Of a stretch of DNA of 64,000 bases, positions 18,246 through 27,077 are shown piece by piece (position 1 is the first letter of the stretch; the number at the start of each line of letters is the position of its first letter). Position numbers and translations under genes: made by a program. The notes beneath the pieces were generated by a model. That model made no database searches. It was not told the origin of the DNA and worked only from the letters and a program-made list of their open reading frames with translations. The stretch lies in the NCBI RefSeq assembly GCF_900090195.1, contig NZ_LT607803.1, positions 3,100,001 through 3,164,000 on the forward strand, in the 5' to 3' direction. Source of the stretch: Variovorax sp. HW608. GTDB lineage: Bacteria > Pseudomonadota > Gammaproteobacteria > Burkholderiales > Burkholderiaceae_C.

Positions 18246-19238
18246 TTGCATCAGATCGATCGTCGAACGGTCATGCTCTTTGCAGTAGGCAGCTTGCTGG
18301 CGGCACCATTCGACAGCTCCCCTCAGACACCGGCGAAGATCTGGCGAATTGGTTTCTTGTCCGGCGGCGCACGTCCGGCAGATGACGCGTTGCCCGCTGC
18401 GCTGCGACAGGCGCTCCAGGAACTCGGCTACGTCGTCGACAAGAACGTGACCTATACGGGTCGTTGGGCGGAAGCCCAATTCGAGCAACTGCCCGGAATG
18501 GCCGCGGATCTCGTGCGCCTTCAGGTTGATCTGCTGCTCACAGTGGGCGCTCCGGCTGCCCAGGCTGCCAAAGATGCGACCTCGACGATCCCCATCGTTT
18601 TCATCGCGCCAGGCGACGCGGAAGGGCTTGGTCTGATCACGAGCATGGCGCGGCCGGGAGGGAACGTGACCGGCATCACCGACATGGCCACCGAACTGAG
18701 TGCCAAGAGGCTCGAGTTCCTCACGCAGGCGGTGCCGAGCGCGACGCATGTCGCGATTCTCTGGAATGCCGGCGATCGGGCGATGACGCTGCGCTACAAG
18801 GAGGTCGAGAAAGCGGCAAGCCTCCTGCACATTACCGTTCATCCTCTCGGAGTGCACAACCCCGAAGAGATCGACGATGCCCTCTCCACGATGACGCAGG
18901 TGCACCCCGACGCGTGCTTCGTGGTTTCGGATTCGCTCACGAACCTCAATCGCAAGCAGATCCTCGACTTCGTCGCGGCACAACACATCCCGGCGATGTA
19001 CGAGTATGGATACTATGTCCGAGACGGCGGCTTGATGTCCTACGGTCCGAACATGGACGACATGTATCGTCGCGCGGCGAACTACATCGACAAGATTCTC
19101 AAGGGAGCGAGCCCGGGCGACCTGCCGGTGGAGCAGCCGACGAGGTATTACCTGCTCGTAAACCGCAAGACCGCGGAGAAACTCGATCTGACGATTCCAA
19201 CGCAATTGCTGCTGCGCGCGGACGAGGTGATTCGATAG
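18246..19238 (+). CDS. ABC_sub_bind-family periplasmic substrate-binding protein
   Basis: A 330-residue exported receptor of the ABC_sub_bind (PF04392-type) family. It has a basic N-terminus (HQIDRRTVM), a hydrophobic signal, then KIWRIGFLSGG and the two-lobed fold. The tail RKTAEKLDLTIPTQLLLRADEVI is nearly diagnostic (consensus 'NLKTAKALGLTIPPSLLARADEVI'). TTG 18246 is chosen as start because GGGAG sits 7 bp before it; ATG 18273 is an alternative but would cut the signal peptide's basic region. No permease or ATPase gene is adjacent, so it is an orphan receptor. Its G+C content is slightly lower than its neighbours'. Confidence 0.85.
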   Translation: MHQIDRRTVMLFAVGSLLAAPFDSSPQTPAKIWRIGFLSGGARPADDALPAALRQALQELGYVVDKNVTYTGRWAEAQFEQLPGMAADLVRLQVDLLLTVGAPAAQAAKDATSTIPIVFIAPGDAEGLGLITSMARPGGNVTGITDMATELSAKRLEFLTQAVPSATHVAILWNAGDRAMTLRYKEVEKAASLLHITVHPLGVHNPEEIDDALSTMTQVHPDACFVVSDSLTNLNRKQILDFVAAQHIPAMYEYGYYVRDGGLMSYGPNMDDMYRRAANYIDKILKGASPGDLPVEQPTRYYLLVNRKTAEKLDLTIPTQLLLRADEVIR

Positions 19239-19551
19239 TCGAACGCGCACCTCGCCGGGTGCAACGCTTCCAGCGCTGAAGCCTTGCTGGGGATAACCGG
19301 AAAGGCAATGGTGTCATTGCTCCCGCCAGGCAGCTGGCAAGTTTCGAATAGGGGACACGAGCACAGACTCGCGCGAAAAGACCTCGCAAAGTTTGCGCAG
19401 GCCTACTATCTTTAGCGGTGCTCCAACGCTTTCCGCACTCCACGCCCGAGTGCCGGGCTCGCGCAAGCTGACCGCACGGGCCAAGGGCGTGCTGGTGTTT
19501 CCGTCGGTCTTGTCTCGGCATGAATCCATCCACCTCATTGGAGGAGTCACG
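19239..19551. other. Intergenic region of 313 bp
   Basis: Nothing gene-like is seen in any frame. The last 20 bases hold the GGAGGAG ribosome site of the DUF2092 gene. The stretch presumably contains that operon's promoter; I could not place it. Confidence 0.4.
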
Positions 19552-20322
19552 ATGAAACTCGCACGACGCCTGACGGCCGTACTGACCCTGTCGGTGATGA
19601 CTTCACTCGCCGGTGCCCAGCAGAGTGCACCGACGGCCGCGGCCCCGCCGGCCGCCAATCCCGTCGACCCGGCTTCGATCCAGGCGCTCAAGGACATGGG
19701 CGCCTTCCTCCAGACGCTGGATCGGTTCCAGGCGAAGACCTCGCTGACGGGCGAGCGCGTCCTGAAGGACGGCCAGAAGCTGATGCACATGGCGTCGGCG
19801 ACCGTGGATGCGCAGCGCCCGAACAAGCTGCGAGCGCGGATGTGGAGTGCACGCTCGGAGCGCGAACTCGTCTATGACGGGAAGACGGTGACCCTCTATG
19901 CGCCGGCCCAGAAGTACTACTCGGCGGTCGAGTTCTCGGAGCCCGTCAGCGCGCTCGTGGACAAGTTGGAGGAGCGCTACGGCGTCGAGATCCCCATGGC
20001 CGACCTGTTCACATGGGGCACGCCCGCAGCACCGGTCGACGCAATCGAGTCGGCGATGAACGCCGGCCAGGATTTCGTCGCGAACACGCTCTGCGACCAC
20101 TATGCATTCCGCCAGGGCGGCTTTGATTGGCAGATATGGATTGCCACCGGCGCCCAGCCACTCCCGCGCAAAGTGGTGATCACCAACCTGGGCGACGAGG
20201 CGCGACCGCAATCCGTCAGCGTCATCGACTGGAATCTGAAGCCTGCGTTCAACGAGTCCACATTCAGGTTCGTTCCACCCCAAGGGGCAACCAGGATCGA
20301 GATCGTCCCTGTGAAGAGATAG
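19552..20322 (+). CDS. DUF2092 exported protein
   Basis: A 256-residue protein with a signal peptide (about 1-22, SLAGAQ). The mature part matches DUF2092: ALKDMGAFLQTLDRFQ near residues 45-60, the R.NKLR.R.....ER.LVYDGKTVTLY block near 90-120, and YYSAVEFSEPVSALVDKLEERYG. This is a LolA-like periplasmic fold expected to bind a hydrophobic ligand; the ligand is unknown. A strong GGAGGAG precedes the ATG. The Asn-rich gene follows after 12 bp, so they form a two-gene operon. Confidence 0.85.
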   Translation: MKLARRLTAVLTLSVMTSLAGAQQSAPTAAAPPAANPVDPASIQALKDMGAFLQTLDRFQAKTSLTGERVLKDGQKLMHMASATVDAQRPNKLRARMWSARSERELVYDGKTVTLYAPAQKYYSAVEFSEPVSALVDKLEERYGVEIPMADLFTWGTPAAPVDAIESAMNAGQDFVANTLCDHYAFRQGGFDWQIWIATGAQPLPRKVVITNLGDEARPQSVSVIDWNLKPAFNESTFRFVPPQGATRIEIVPVKR

Positions 20323-20334
20323 GGGGATACGACC

Positions 20335-20916
20335 ATGAACTCATTCAGCAAGATGCTTGTGGCTCCTCTGGCCGCCCTGATCTTTGGCGGTCTCGTACTG
20401 ACTCCCGTGGCGCAGGCCGTGGGTGATCGCGGCGATCGCGGTGGCGGAGCACGCGCAAACGCAGGGGCTGGTGGCGCCCGTGCGAATGCGGCGGGTGGGG
20501 GCGCTCGGGCCGCAAATGCCGGTGGCGGCAGGCAGGCTGTTCAGGCCAACAGCAACAGGGCCGACGCACGGACCAATGAGGTTCGGAGTACCAGCGTGAA
20601 CAACGTCAACAGCCGGAATACCAACGTCAATGCCAGTCGGAACACCACCGTCAACGCCAATCGCAACGTCAACGTCAATGTCAGCGGCAACAACTGCTGC
20701 GGGAACGGCTGGGACAATGACTATCACCCGGTCGCGGGCGCGATGGCTGTCGCGGGCGCTGTCGCGGTGACTTCCGCCGTGGTGGGCTCGATCGTGAATA
20801 CCGTGCCGCCCAACTGCGTCCCGGTCAACTACGGCGGCATGGTGTATCAGCAATGCGGCAGCCAGTGGTACCAGCCGCAGGGCTCCCAGTACGTGGTGGT
20901 CAATCCGCCGTACTGA
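20335..20916 (+). CDS. Exported Gly/Ala- and Asn-rich repeat protein
   Basis: A 193-residue protein with a signal peptide (1-28, AQAVG). A Gly/Ala/Arg low-complexity region (about 30-70; GGARAN repeated) is followed by an Asn/Val repeat region (about 78-115) built on NVN and N.NVN units. After a CC pair (NNCCGNGW, about 120) comes a hydrophobic Ala/Val segment (about 132-152) that may span the membrane, and then a Tyr/Gln-rich tail. It follows the DUF2092 gene closely and probably depends on it. Repeats of this kind suggest a surface or matrix structural protein, but I cannot assign a function. Its 3' end overlaps the convergent LysR gene by 17 bp. Confidence 0.75.
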   Translation: MNSFSKMLVAPLAALIFGGLVLTPVAQAVGDRGDRGGGARANAGAGGARANAAGGGARAANAGGGRQAVQANSNRADARTNEVRSTSVNNVNSRNTNVNASRNTTVNANRNVNVNVSGNNCCGNGWDNDYHPVAGAMAVAGAVAVTSAVVGSIVNTVPPNCVPVNYGGMVYQQCGSQWYQPQGSQYVVVNPPY

Positions 20917-21784
20917 CCTGCACCGTGCGCAGAAAGGCCTGCACCACCGCGTTCTCGGGCCCATCGCGCCACACGCAATACGACTCCGAGTGCGCGACCT
21001 GCTCCTCCAGCGGCCGGAAGACCGCGCCGCGCAGCGCCGAATGGTGCAGTGCGCTCGGAACCAGCGCGACGCCCATTCCCTGCGAGACCAGCGACACCAC
21101 CGACAGCCAGTGGCGCACTTCATGCCGCACCTCGGGCCGGAAACCGGCATCCGCGCAGATGGCGAGGATGCGCTCGTGATAGTCGGGTGACACACTGCGC
21201 GAGAACAGCACGAAAGGCTCGTCGCGCAGGCTCGCCGCGGGCACGGTGCGCCGCCGCGCGAGGCGATGACCGACCGGCAGGCAGGCGACGAACGGTTCGG
21301 ACACCAGCAGCGCATGCCGCAGCTCCGCCGGCATGCGGCTGGTGTGCACGAAGCCGAAGTCCAGCCGGTCATGCAGCAGCTCGGCGATCTGCTCGCTCGA
21401 ATTGAGTTCGGCCAGCGTGACGCGCACCGCCGGGTGCTTCGCCTGGAACTTGCGCAGCGCCTGCGGCAGGCCGCGATACAGCATGGCGCCGACGAAGCCG
21501 ATGCGCAGGCGCCCGGCCGAGCCTCGCGAGACATCCCGCGCCTCGAGCGCGGCCTCCTCGGCCTGCCGCAGCAAGGCACGCGCCGAGGTTTGCAGCGCAT
21601 CGCCGGCCGGGGTCAGGCGCACCTCCTTGCTGTTGCGGTCGAACAGGCGCGCGCCGACGGATTCCTCCAGTTGCCGGATGGCGACGCTCAGCGGCGGCTG
21701 GGAGATCGAGAGCCGGCGCGCGGCGCGGCCGAAATGCAGTTCCTCGGCCAGCACGACGAAGTAGCGCAGGTGTCGCAGTTCCAT
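20900..21784 (-). CDS. LysR-type transcriptional regulator
   Basis: A 294-residue regulator. The N-terminal winged helix-turn-helix begins MELRHLRYFVVLAEELHFGRAARRL, with SQPPLSVAIRQLEE as the recognition helix region (about 25-50). The C-terminal periplasmic-binding-like effector domain covers about 90-290. ATG 21784 is preferred over an upstream in-frame ATG because the family start is at this point. It is divergent from the acyl-CoA dehydrogenase / Bug receptor / CaiB operon, which it very likely controls in response to the acid that operon degrades. Confidence 0.9.
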   Translation of the reverse strand: MELRHLRYFVVLAEELHFGRAARRLSISQPPLSVAIRQLEESVGARLFDRNSKEVRLTPAGDALQTSARALLRQAEEAALEARDVSRGSAGRLRIGFVGAMLYRGLPQALRKFQAKHPAVRVTLAELNSSEQIAELLHDRLDFGFVHTSRMPAELRHALLVSEPFVACLPVGHRLARRRTVPAASLRDEPFVLFSRSVSPDYHERILAICADAGFRPEVRHEVRHWLSVVSLVSQGMGVALVPSALHHSALRGAVFRPLEEQVAHSESYCVWRDGPENAVVQAFLRTVQVSTAD

Positions 21785-21802
21785 GCGGCGCAGTCTCCCA
21801 CG

Positions 21803-21831
21803 ATAGGCAAATCGGATCAATCAAGACCTAT
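21803..21831. promoter_or_regulatory. Candidate LysR operator, ATAGG-N19-CCTAT
   Basis: The 107-bp divergent gap between the LysR gene and the acyl-CoA dehydrogenase gene contains an inverted repeat, ATAGG at 21803-21807 and CCTAT at 21827-21831. It is set in locally A+T-richer sequence. The position and symmetry fit a LysR recognition/activation region, though the spacing is longer than the classical T-N11-A. This is an inference from position. Confidence 0.35.
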
Positions 21832-21891
21832 TCGATATTGGACAAGAATCGCCCTGCCCTCGAACAATTCGCCCCTCAAAGGAGACGAGCC

Positions 21892-23607
21892 ATGTCCAGC
21901 ACCGCAGCGACGACCGGCGACACCGCCGCCCACCCCGTGCCCGACCGCCACGGTCAGAACCTCTTCACCACCGACACCGAGTTGCACAAGCTCATCGCGC
22001 TCTACCTGCCGCCCGATCTGGCGCGGCACATGCAGCCGCATTTCGAGCGCCTCGGCGCACTGGCCGGCGGCCCGCTCGACGACCTGGCGCAGACCGCCGA
22101 CCGCAATCCCCCCACGCTCAAGCTGCGCACCCGCACCGGCATCGACGAGGAGAAGGTGGTCAAGCATCCGGCCTACGTCGAGATGGAACGCCTCGCGCTG
22201 AGCGAATTCGGCCTCGCCGCGATCTCGCACCGCGAAGAGACCCTGGGCTGGAAGGGCAAGATGCCGCCGCTGGTCAAGTACCTCCTGACCTATCTCTTCG
22301 TGCAGGCCGAGTTCGGCCTGTGCTGCCCGGTCTCGATGACCGATTCGCTCACCCGCACGCTCAAGAAGTTCGGCAGCCCCGAGCTGGTCGAGCGCTTCAT
22401 CGGCCGCCTCACCTCGCTCGATTTCGACACGCTCGCGCAGGGCGCGATGTTCATGACCGAGCAGGCCGCCGGCTCCGACATCGCCGCCACGCTCACCCGC
22501 GCCTGGCAGGACGAGGCGGGCCAGTGGCGCCTCACCGGGGACAAGTGGTTCTGCTCCAACCCCGACGCCGATTTCGCGATGGTGCTGGCCCGCGCCGATG
22601 GTGCACCCGCGGGCATGAAGGGCGTGTCGCTGTTCCTGCTGCCGCGCCAGCTCGAGGACGGCAGCGCCAACCACTACCGCATCATCCGCCTCAAGGACAA
22701 GCTGGGCACGCGCTCGATGGCGAGCGGCGAGATCCGCCTCGAAGGCGCGGTGGCCTACCTCGTGGGCGAGCCGGGGCGCGGCTTCGTGCAGATGGCCGAC
22801 ATGGTCAACAACTCGCGCCTGTCGAACGGCGTGCGCGCCGCCGGCCTGATGCGCCGCGCGGTCGCCGAGGCCGAATACATCGCGAGCGAGCGCCGCGCCT
22901 TCGGCAAGCGCCTGGCTGACATGCCGCTGATGCAGCGCCAGCTCACCAAGCTGCGCCTGCCGGCCGAGCAGGCGCGCACGATGGTGTTCCAGACCGCGCT
23001 GGCGCTCGCGCGCTCGGACGCCGGCGACAAGGGCGCCTACCCGCTGCTGCGCATCCTCACGCCGCTCATCAAGTTCCGCGCCTGCCGCGATGCGCGCAAG
23101 GTCACGGGCGATGCGATGGAAGTGCGCGGCGGCTGCGGCTATATCGAGGAATGGTCCGATCCGCGCCTCCTGCGCGACGCACACCTGGGCTCGATCTGGG
23201 AAGGCACGAGCAACATCGTCGCGCTCGACGTGCTGCGCGCCATCAGGCGCGAGGACTCGCTGGCCGCACTGCAGGACCACTTCGGCATGCTGCTCGGCCA
23301 GGCCACCCTGGCGCCGGCCTTCGCGACCGCCCTGCGCGATGCGCTCGCCCGTGCCGCCGCGCTGGCCGCGACCGCCACGCAGGAAGGCGGCGACGTGATC
23401 GCACGCCAGGCGGCGTCCGCGCTCTATCACTCCTGCAGCGCGATCGCGATGGCCTGGGAAGGCTCGCGCACCGGCTCGGCGCAGCGCGTCGAATGGGCGC
23501 AGCTGGTGCTGCTGCATCGCGTGCTGCCGCGCGACCCGCTCACGCCCGACGCGGTGCCGGCCGACTGGGCCGCGAAGACGGCAGCCCCAAGGCTCGCCAC
23601 CGCCTGA
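21892..23607 (+). CDS. Acyl-CoA dehydrogenase, AidB-related subgroup
   Basis: A 571-residue flavoenzyme. It has an N-terminal extension of about 90 residues before the catalytic fold, then MTEQAAGSDIAATLT (about 195-209), the GDKWFCSNPDADFAMVLAR substrate/FAD loop in parts, a C1 domain with QLTKLRLPAEQART, and GGCGYIEEWSDPRLLRDAHLGSIWEGTSNI near 415-445. The IWEGTSNI form and overall length resemble AidB-like dehydrogenases. ATG 21892 lies behind AGGAGACGAGCC. It is first in a three-gene operon with a Bug receptor and a CaiB CoA-transferase, so it should oxidise a CoA-activated acid captured by that receptor (inference). Confidence 0.9.
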   Translation: MSSTAATTGDTAAHPVPDRHGQNLFTTDTELHKLIALYLPPDLARHMQPHFERLGALAGGPLDDLAQTADRNPPTLKLRTRTGIDEEKVVKHPAYVEMERLALSEFGLAAISHREETLGWKGKMPPLVKYLLTYLFVQAEFGLCCPVSMTDSLTRTLKKFGSPELVERFIGRLTSLDFDTLAQGAMFMTEQAAGSDIAATLTRAWQDEAGQWRLTGDKWFCSNPDADFAMVLARADGAPAGMKGVSLFLLPRQLEDGSANHYRIIRLKDKLGTRSMASGEIRLEGAVAYLVGEPGRGFVQMADMVNNSRLSNGVRAAGLMRRAVAEAEYIASERRAFGKRLADMPLMQRQLTKLRLPAEQARTMVFQTALALARSDAGDKGAYPLLRILTPLIKFRACRDARKVTGDAMEVRGGCGYIEEWSDPRLLRDAHLGSIWEGTSNIVALDVLRAIRREDSLAALQDHFGMLLGQATLAPAFATALRDALARAAALAATATQEGGDVIARQAASALYHSCSAIAMAWEGSRTGSAQRVEWAQLVLLHRVLPRDPLTPDAVPADWAAKTAAPRLATA

Positions 23608-23640
23608 ACACCGCAATCCAAAGATATAAGGAGACAACCC

Positions 23641-24618
23641 ATGAAGAGATTCCTCGCCCCCCTTCTCATCGCCTGCGCCTCGGCACTGCCCATGGTGCCT
23701 GCGGCCCACGCGGAGAGCTTTCCCGACAAGACCCTGACGCTGGTCGTGCCCTTCCCGCCGGGCGGCCCGACCGACGCGATGGCGCGCACGCTCGCCGCCG
23801 AGATCAGGGACGTGATCGGCCAGACGATGATCGTGGAGAACCGCGGCGGCGCCGGCGGCAACATCGGCGCCGAGTACGTGGCGCGCGCACCGGCCGACGG
23901 CTATGTGCTGCTGTTCGGCACCTCGGGGCCGCTGGCGATCAATTCGAGCCTCTACCGCAAGATCAACTACGACCCGTCCAAGAGCTTCGCGCCGGTGATC
24001 CAGGTCGGCCACCTGCCCAACATCCTGGTCGTGAATCCCTCGGTGCCGGCCAAGAACGCCCAGGAGCTGATCGCCTACGCCAAGAGCCATCCGGGCAAGC
24101 TGAGCTACGCCTCGTCGGGCAACGGCGCCTCGTCGCACCTCGCGGGCGTGCTGTTCAACGGGATGGCGGGCGTGGACCTGCAGCACATTCCGTACAAGGG
24201 CACCGGGCCGGCGCTGACCGATCTGCTGGGCGGGCAGGTGAGCATGAGCTTCACCGACGTGCTCACCGCCATGCCCTATGTCAAGAGCGGCAAGCTGCGC
24301 GCCCTGGGCGTCACCACCGCCGGGCGCTCGCAGGCGCTGCCCGACGTGCCCACGCTCGCCGAGCAGGGCCTGAAGGGCTACGACGTGAGCGTGTTCTTCG
24401 GCATCGTCGCGCCGGCCGGCACGCCGCCGGAGCGTGTGAAGAAGCTCAACGAGGCCTTCGCGAAGGTGCTCGCATCGCCCAAGGTGAAGCAGCAGTTCGC
24501 GAGCCAGGGCCTCGAGCCCGCGCCGTCGACGTCGCCCGAAGCGCTCGCCAGGTTCATTCCCGCGCAGATGACCATGTGGGCCTCGGTCGTCAAGCAGTCC
24601 GGCGCGCAGCTCGACTGA
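23641..24618 (+). CDS. Bug/TctC-family periplasmic solute receptor
   Basis: A 325-residue receptor with a signal peptide (1-24, AHAES). Family motifs in order are FPDKTLTLVVPFPPGGPTD (about 26-44), MIVENRGGAGGNIGAEYVARAPADGY, the GKLSYASSGNGASSHLAG ligand loop and the QHIPYKGTGPALTDLLGGQV block. All are characteristic of the tripartite tricarboxylate transporter receptor family. No TctA/TctB permease is adjacent, as is usual for orphan Bug proteins in Burkholderiales. Its place between an acyl-CoA dehydrogenase and a CoA-transferase suggests that it recognises the carboxylate substrate of that pathway. Confidence 0.93.
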   Translation: MKRFLAPLLIACASALPMVPAAHAESFPDKTLTLVVPFPPGGPTDAMARTLAAEIRDVIGQTMIVENRGGAGGNIGAEYVARAPADGYVLLFGTSGPLAINSSLYRKINYDPSKSFAPVIQVGHLPNILVVNPSVPAKNAQELIAYAKSHPGKLSYASSGNGASSHLAGVLFNGMAGVDLQHIPYKGTGPALTDLLGGQVSMSFTDVLTAMPYVKSGKLRALGVTTAGRSQALPDVPTLAEQGLKGYDVSVFFGIVAPAGTPPERVKKLNEAFAKVLASPKVKQQFASQGLEPAPSTSPEALARFIPAQMTMWASVVKQSGAQLD

Positions 24619-24643
24619 GTTCTCCCAACAAGAAGCAGATCCC

Positions 24644-25780
24644 ATGACCACCAATGCCCGGCCGACCGGCGCCCTCGCGGGCGTGCGCGTGCTCGACATC
24701 TCGCGCATCCTCGGCGGCCCCTACTGCGGCCAGATCCTCGGCGACCACGGCGCCGACGTGCTCAAGGTCGAGCCGCCGCAAGGCGACGACACGCGCACCT
24801 GGGGCCCGCCCTTCCGCGACGGCGTGGCCTCGTACTACCACGGCCTCAACCGCAACAAGCGCGTCCAGCACCTGGACCTCGGCTCGCCGGAGGGGCGCGA
24901 GGCGCTGCTGGCGCTGGTCGCGCAAGCCGACGTGCTGATCGAGAACTTCAAGACCGGCACGATGGAGCGCTGGGGCATCGGCTACGACACGCTGGCCAAG
25001 CGCTTTCCGCGCCTCGTCTGGTGCCGCGTCTCGGGCTTCGGCGCCGACGGTCCGCTCGGCGCGCTGCCCGGCTACGACGCGGCGGTGCAGGCGATGACCG
25101 GCATCATGAGCATCAACGGCGAAGCGGACGGCGGACCGCTGCGCGTGGGCCTGCCCGTGGTCGACATGGTGACCGGGCTCAACGCGGTGATCGGCGTGCT
25201 GCTCGCCCTCAACGAGCGCCAGCGCAGCGGGCGCGGCCAGTTCGTGGAAGCGGCGCTGTACGACAGCGGCCTGTCGCTGTTGCATCCGCATGCGGCGAAC
25301 TGGTTCATGGACGGCACCGAGCCGAAGCGCACCGGCAACGCGCACCCGAACATCTATCCCTACGACGCGCTCAAGACGCGCACCGATCCGATCTTCGTCG
25401 CGGTCGGCAACGACCGGCAGTTCGCGAGCTTCTGCGCCTGCATCGGCCATCCAGAACTGGCCGAGGACCCGCTCTACGCGACCGCCGGCCAGCGCTCGGT
25501 GAACCGCGACGGGCTCAAGCAGCAGCTCGAAGCCGCGCTGGCCGACTTCGACGGCCGTGCGCTGGTCGACACGCTGATGGCGGCCGGTGTGCCTGCCGCG
25601 CCGGTGCTGCCGGTGGATGCGGCGCTCACGCATCCGCACACCGCGCATCGCGGCATGGTGGTGGAGCTCGAAGGCGGCTATCGGGGCATCGGTTCGCCGG
25701 TCAGGCTCAGCCGCACACCGGCGACCTACCGGCATGCGCCGTTGACGCCGGGCGCGCGCTTTCTCGATCCGGCGGACTGA
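24644..25780 (+). CDS. CaiB/BaiF family CoA-transferase
   Basis: A 378-residue class III CoA-transferase that moves CoA between carboxylic acids. The N-terminal LAGVRVLDISRILGGPYCGQ, the GADVLKVEPP strand, the NRNKR loop and the catalytic Asp174 in LPVVDMVTG are all present. The C-terminal small domain contains VPAAPV and HRGMV near 310-340. It starts 25 bp after the Bug receptor and ends the LysR-linked operon. In this setting it would activate the imported acid to its CoA thioester for the dehydrogenase encoded first in the operon (inference). It is convergent with the cysteine-synthase-like gene. Confidence 0.92.
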   Translation: MTTNARPTGALAGVRVLDISRILGGPYCGQILGDHGADVLKVEPPQGDDTRTWGPPFRDGVASYYHGLNRNKRVQHLDLGSPEGREALLALVAQADVLIENFKTGTMERWGIGYDTLAKRFPRLVWCRVSGFGADGPLGALPGYDAAVQAMTGIMSINGEADGGPLRVGLPVVDMVTGLNAVIGVLLALNERQRSGRGQFVEAALYDSGLSLLHPHAANWFMDGTEPKRTGNAHPNIYPYDALKTRTDPIFVAVGNDRQFASFCACIGHPELAEDPLYATAGQRSVNRDGLKQQLEAALADFDGRALVDTLMAAGVPAAPVLPVDAALTHPHTAHRGMVVELEGGYRGIGSPVRLSRTPATYRHAPLTPGARFLDPAD

Positions 25781-25798
25781 CCCCGGCGCCTGCAGCGT

Positions 25799-26800
25799 TC
25801 AGGCGAGCCAGGCCGGTACCGGAAGGCCTTTCTCTCGCAGGAAGGCGGGGTTGTAGAGCTTCGACTGGTAGCGCGTGCCGGCGTCGGCGAGGATCGTCAC
25901 GATCGTGCTGCCCGGGCCGAGCGCGCGTGCCATGCGGATCGCCCCGGCCACATTGATGCCGCTGGAGCCCCCCAGGCAAAGGCCCTCTTCGCGCAGCAGG
26001 TCGAACAGCACCGGCAGCGCCTCCGCATCCTCGATCTGATAGGCGTCGTCGATCGGCGCGTCCTGCAGATTGCGCGTGACTCGGCCGAGGCCGATGCCTT
26101 CGGTGATCGAGCTGCCCTCGCTGCGCAACTCGCGATGCTTGATGTAGTGGTACATCGCGGCCCCCATCGGGTCGGCGGCGGCGATGACGACTTCCGGCTT
26201 GCGCTTCTTCAGGTACAGCCCGACGCCGGCCAGCGTGCCCCCCGTGCCGATCGCGCAGACGAAGCCGTCGATGCGGCCATCGGTCTGCGCCCAGATCTCG
26301 GGGCCGGTCGATCGGACGTGGCCCTCCCGGTTCGACAGGTTGTCCCATTGGTTCGCGTACAGCACGCCGCAGGGTTCGCTGTGCGCGAGCTCGTCGGCGA
26401 GGCGCTCGGCCACGTGCACATAGTTGTTCGGGTCGCTGTACGGGACCGCGGGCACCTCGCGCAGTTCGGCGCCGCACAAGCGCAGCGCGTCCTTCTTCTC
26501 CTGGCTCTGGGTCTCCGGGATCACGACCACCGTGCGGTAGCCGCGCGCGTTGCCGACCAGCGCGAGGCCGATGCCGGTGTTGCCCGCGGTGCCCTCGACG
26601 ATCACGCCGCCCGGCCGCAACGCGCCCCGCGCCTCGGCGTCGAGCACGATGTAGAGCGCCGCGCGATCCTTGACCGAGCCGCCCGGATTCATGAACTCGG
26701 CCTTGCCGAGGATCGTGCAACCGGTCAGTTCGGAGGCCTTGCGCAACTTGATCAGCGGCGTATGGCCGACTGCCTGGATGAAGCCGTCACGCACGTCCAT
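25799..26800 (-). CDS. PLP-dependent cysteine synthase-like enzyme
   Basis: A 333-residue fold-type II PLP enzyme. The Schiff-base Lys44 lies in NPGGSVKDR. The phosphate/substrate loop is EGTAGNTGIGLA, where most O-acetylserine sulfhydrylases have TSGNTG. The glycine-rich AIGTGGTLAGVG near 190-205 binds the PLP phosphate. The length and motifs fit CysK-like enzymes that make cysteine from O-acetylserine and sulfide, but the A-for-S change and the isolated location leave open a different beta-replacement substrate. No serine acetyltransferase gene is nearby. It is convergent with the CoA-transferase. Confidence 0.85.
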   Translation of the reverse strand: MDVRDGFIQAVGHTPLIKLRKASELTGCTILGKAEFMNPGGSVKDRAALYIVLDAEARGALRPGGVIVEGTAGNTGIGLALVGNARGYRTVVVIPETQSQEKKDALRLCGAELREVPAVPYSDPNNYVHVAERLADELAHSEPCGVLYANQWDNLSNREGHVRSTGPEIWAQTDGRIDGFVCAIGTGGTLAGVGLYLKKRKPEVVIAAADPMGAAMYHYIKHRELRSEGSSITEGIGLGRVTRNLQDAPIDDAYQIEDAEALPVLFDLLREEGLCLGGSSGINVAGAIRMARALGPGSTIVTILADAGTRYQSKLYNPAFLREKGLPVPAWLA

Positions 26801-27077
26801 GATGCGTCCAGCATAGTCTGCGATTCCGGCGCGAAGCTGGCCGACCGAAGAATCAGATCACTCGCAGCAGCGTCTTTTGTCCGGCCGGCAGCGGGTTCTG
26901 CCGAGCCGCCCGCTCAGTGCACCTTGTGCTTGAGGGCTCTGCGCAATGAACGGTCAGAAGGGTGAGAGCGGACAGACGCAGCGTGCGTCACCGAAGTCGT
27001 CACGCCTTGGTTTGGACTACACTGAAACTCACTGAAGCAGTTCGGCGTCTCTGAAACCTGGAGCTCGGGGAACCAAC

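Noticed and set aside
21817..24708. A 963-codon open frame on the minus strand
   Set aside because: It is antisense to the acyl-CoA dehydrogenase and Bug receptor genes, whose motifs are unambiguous. It has no domain signature of its own.
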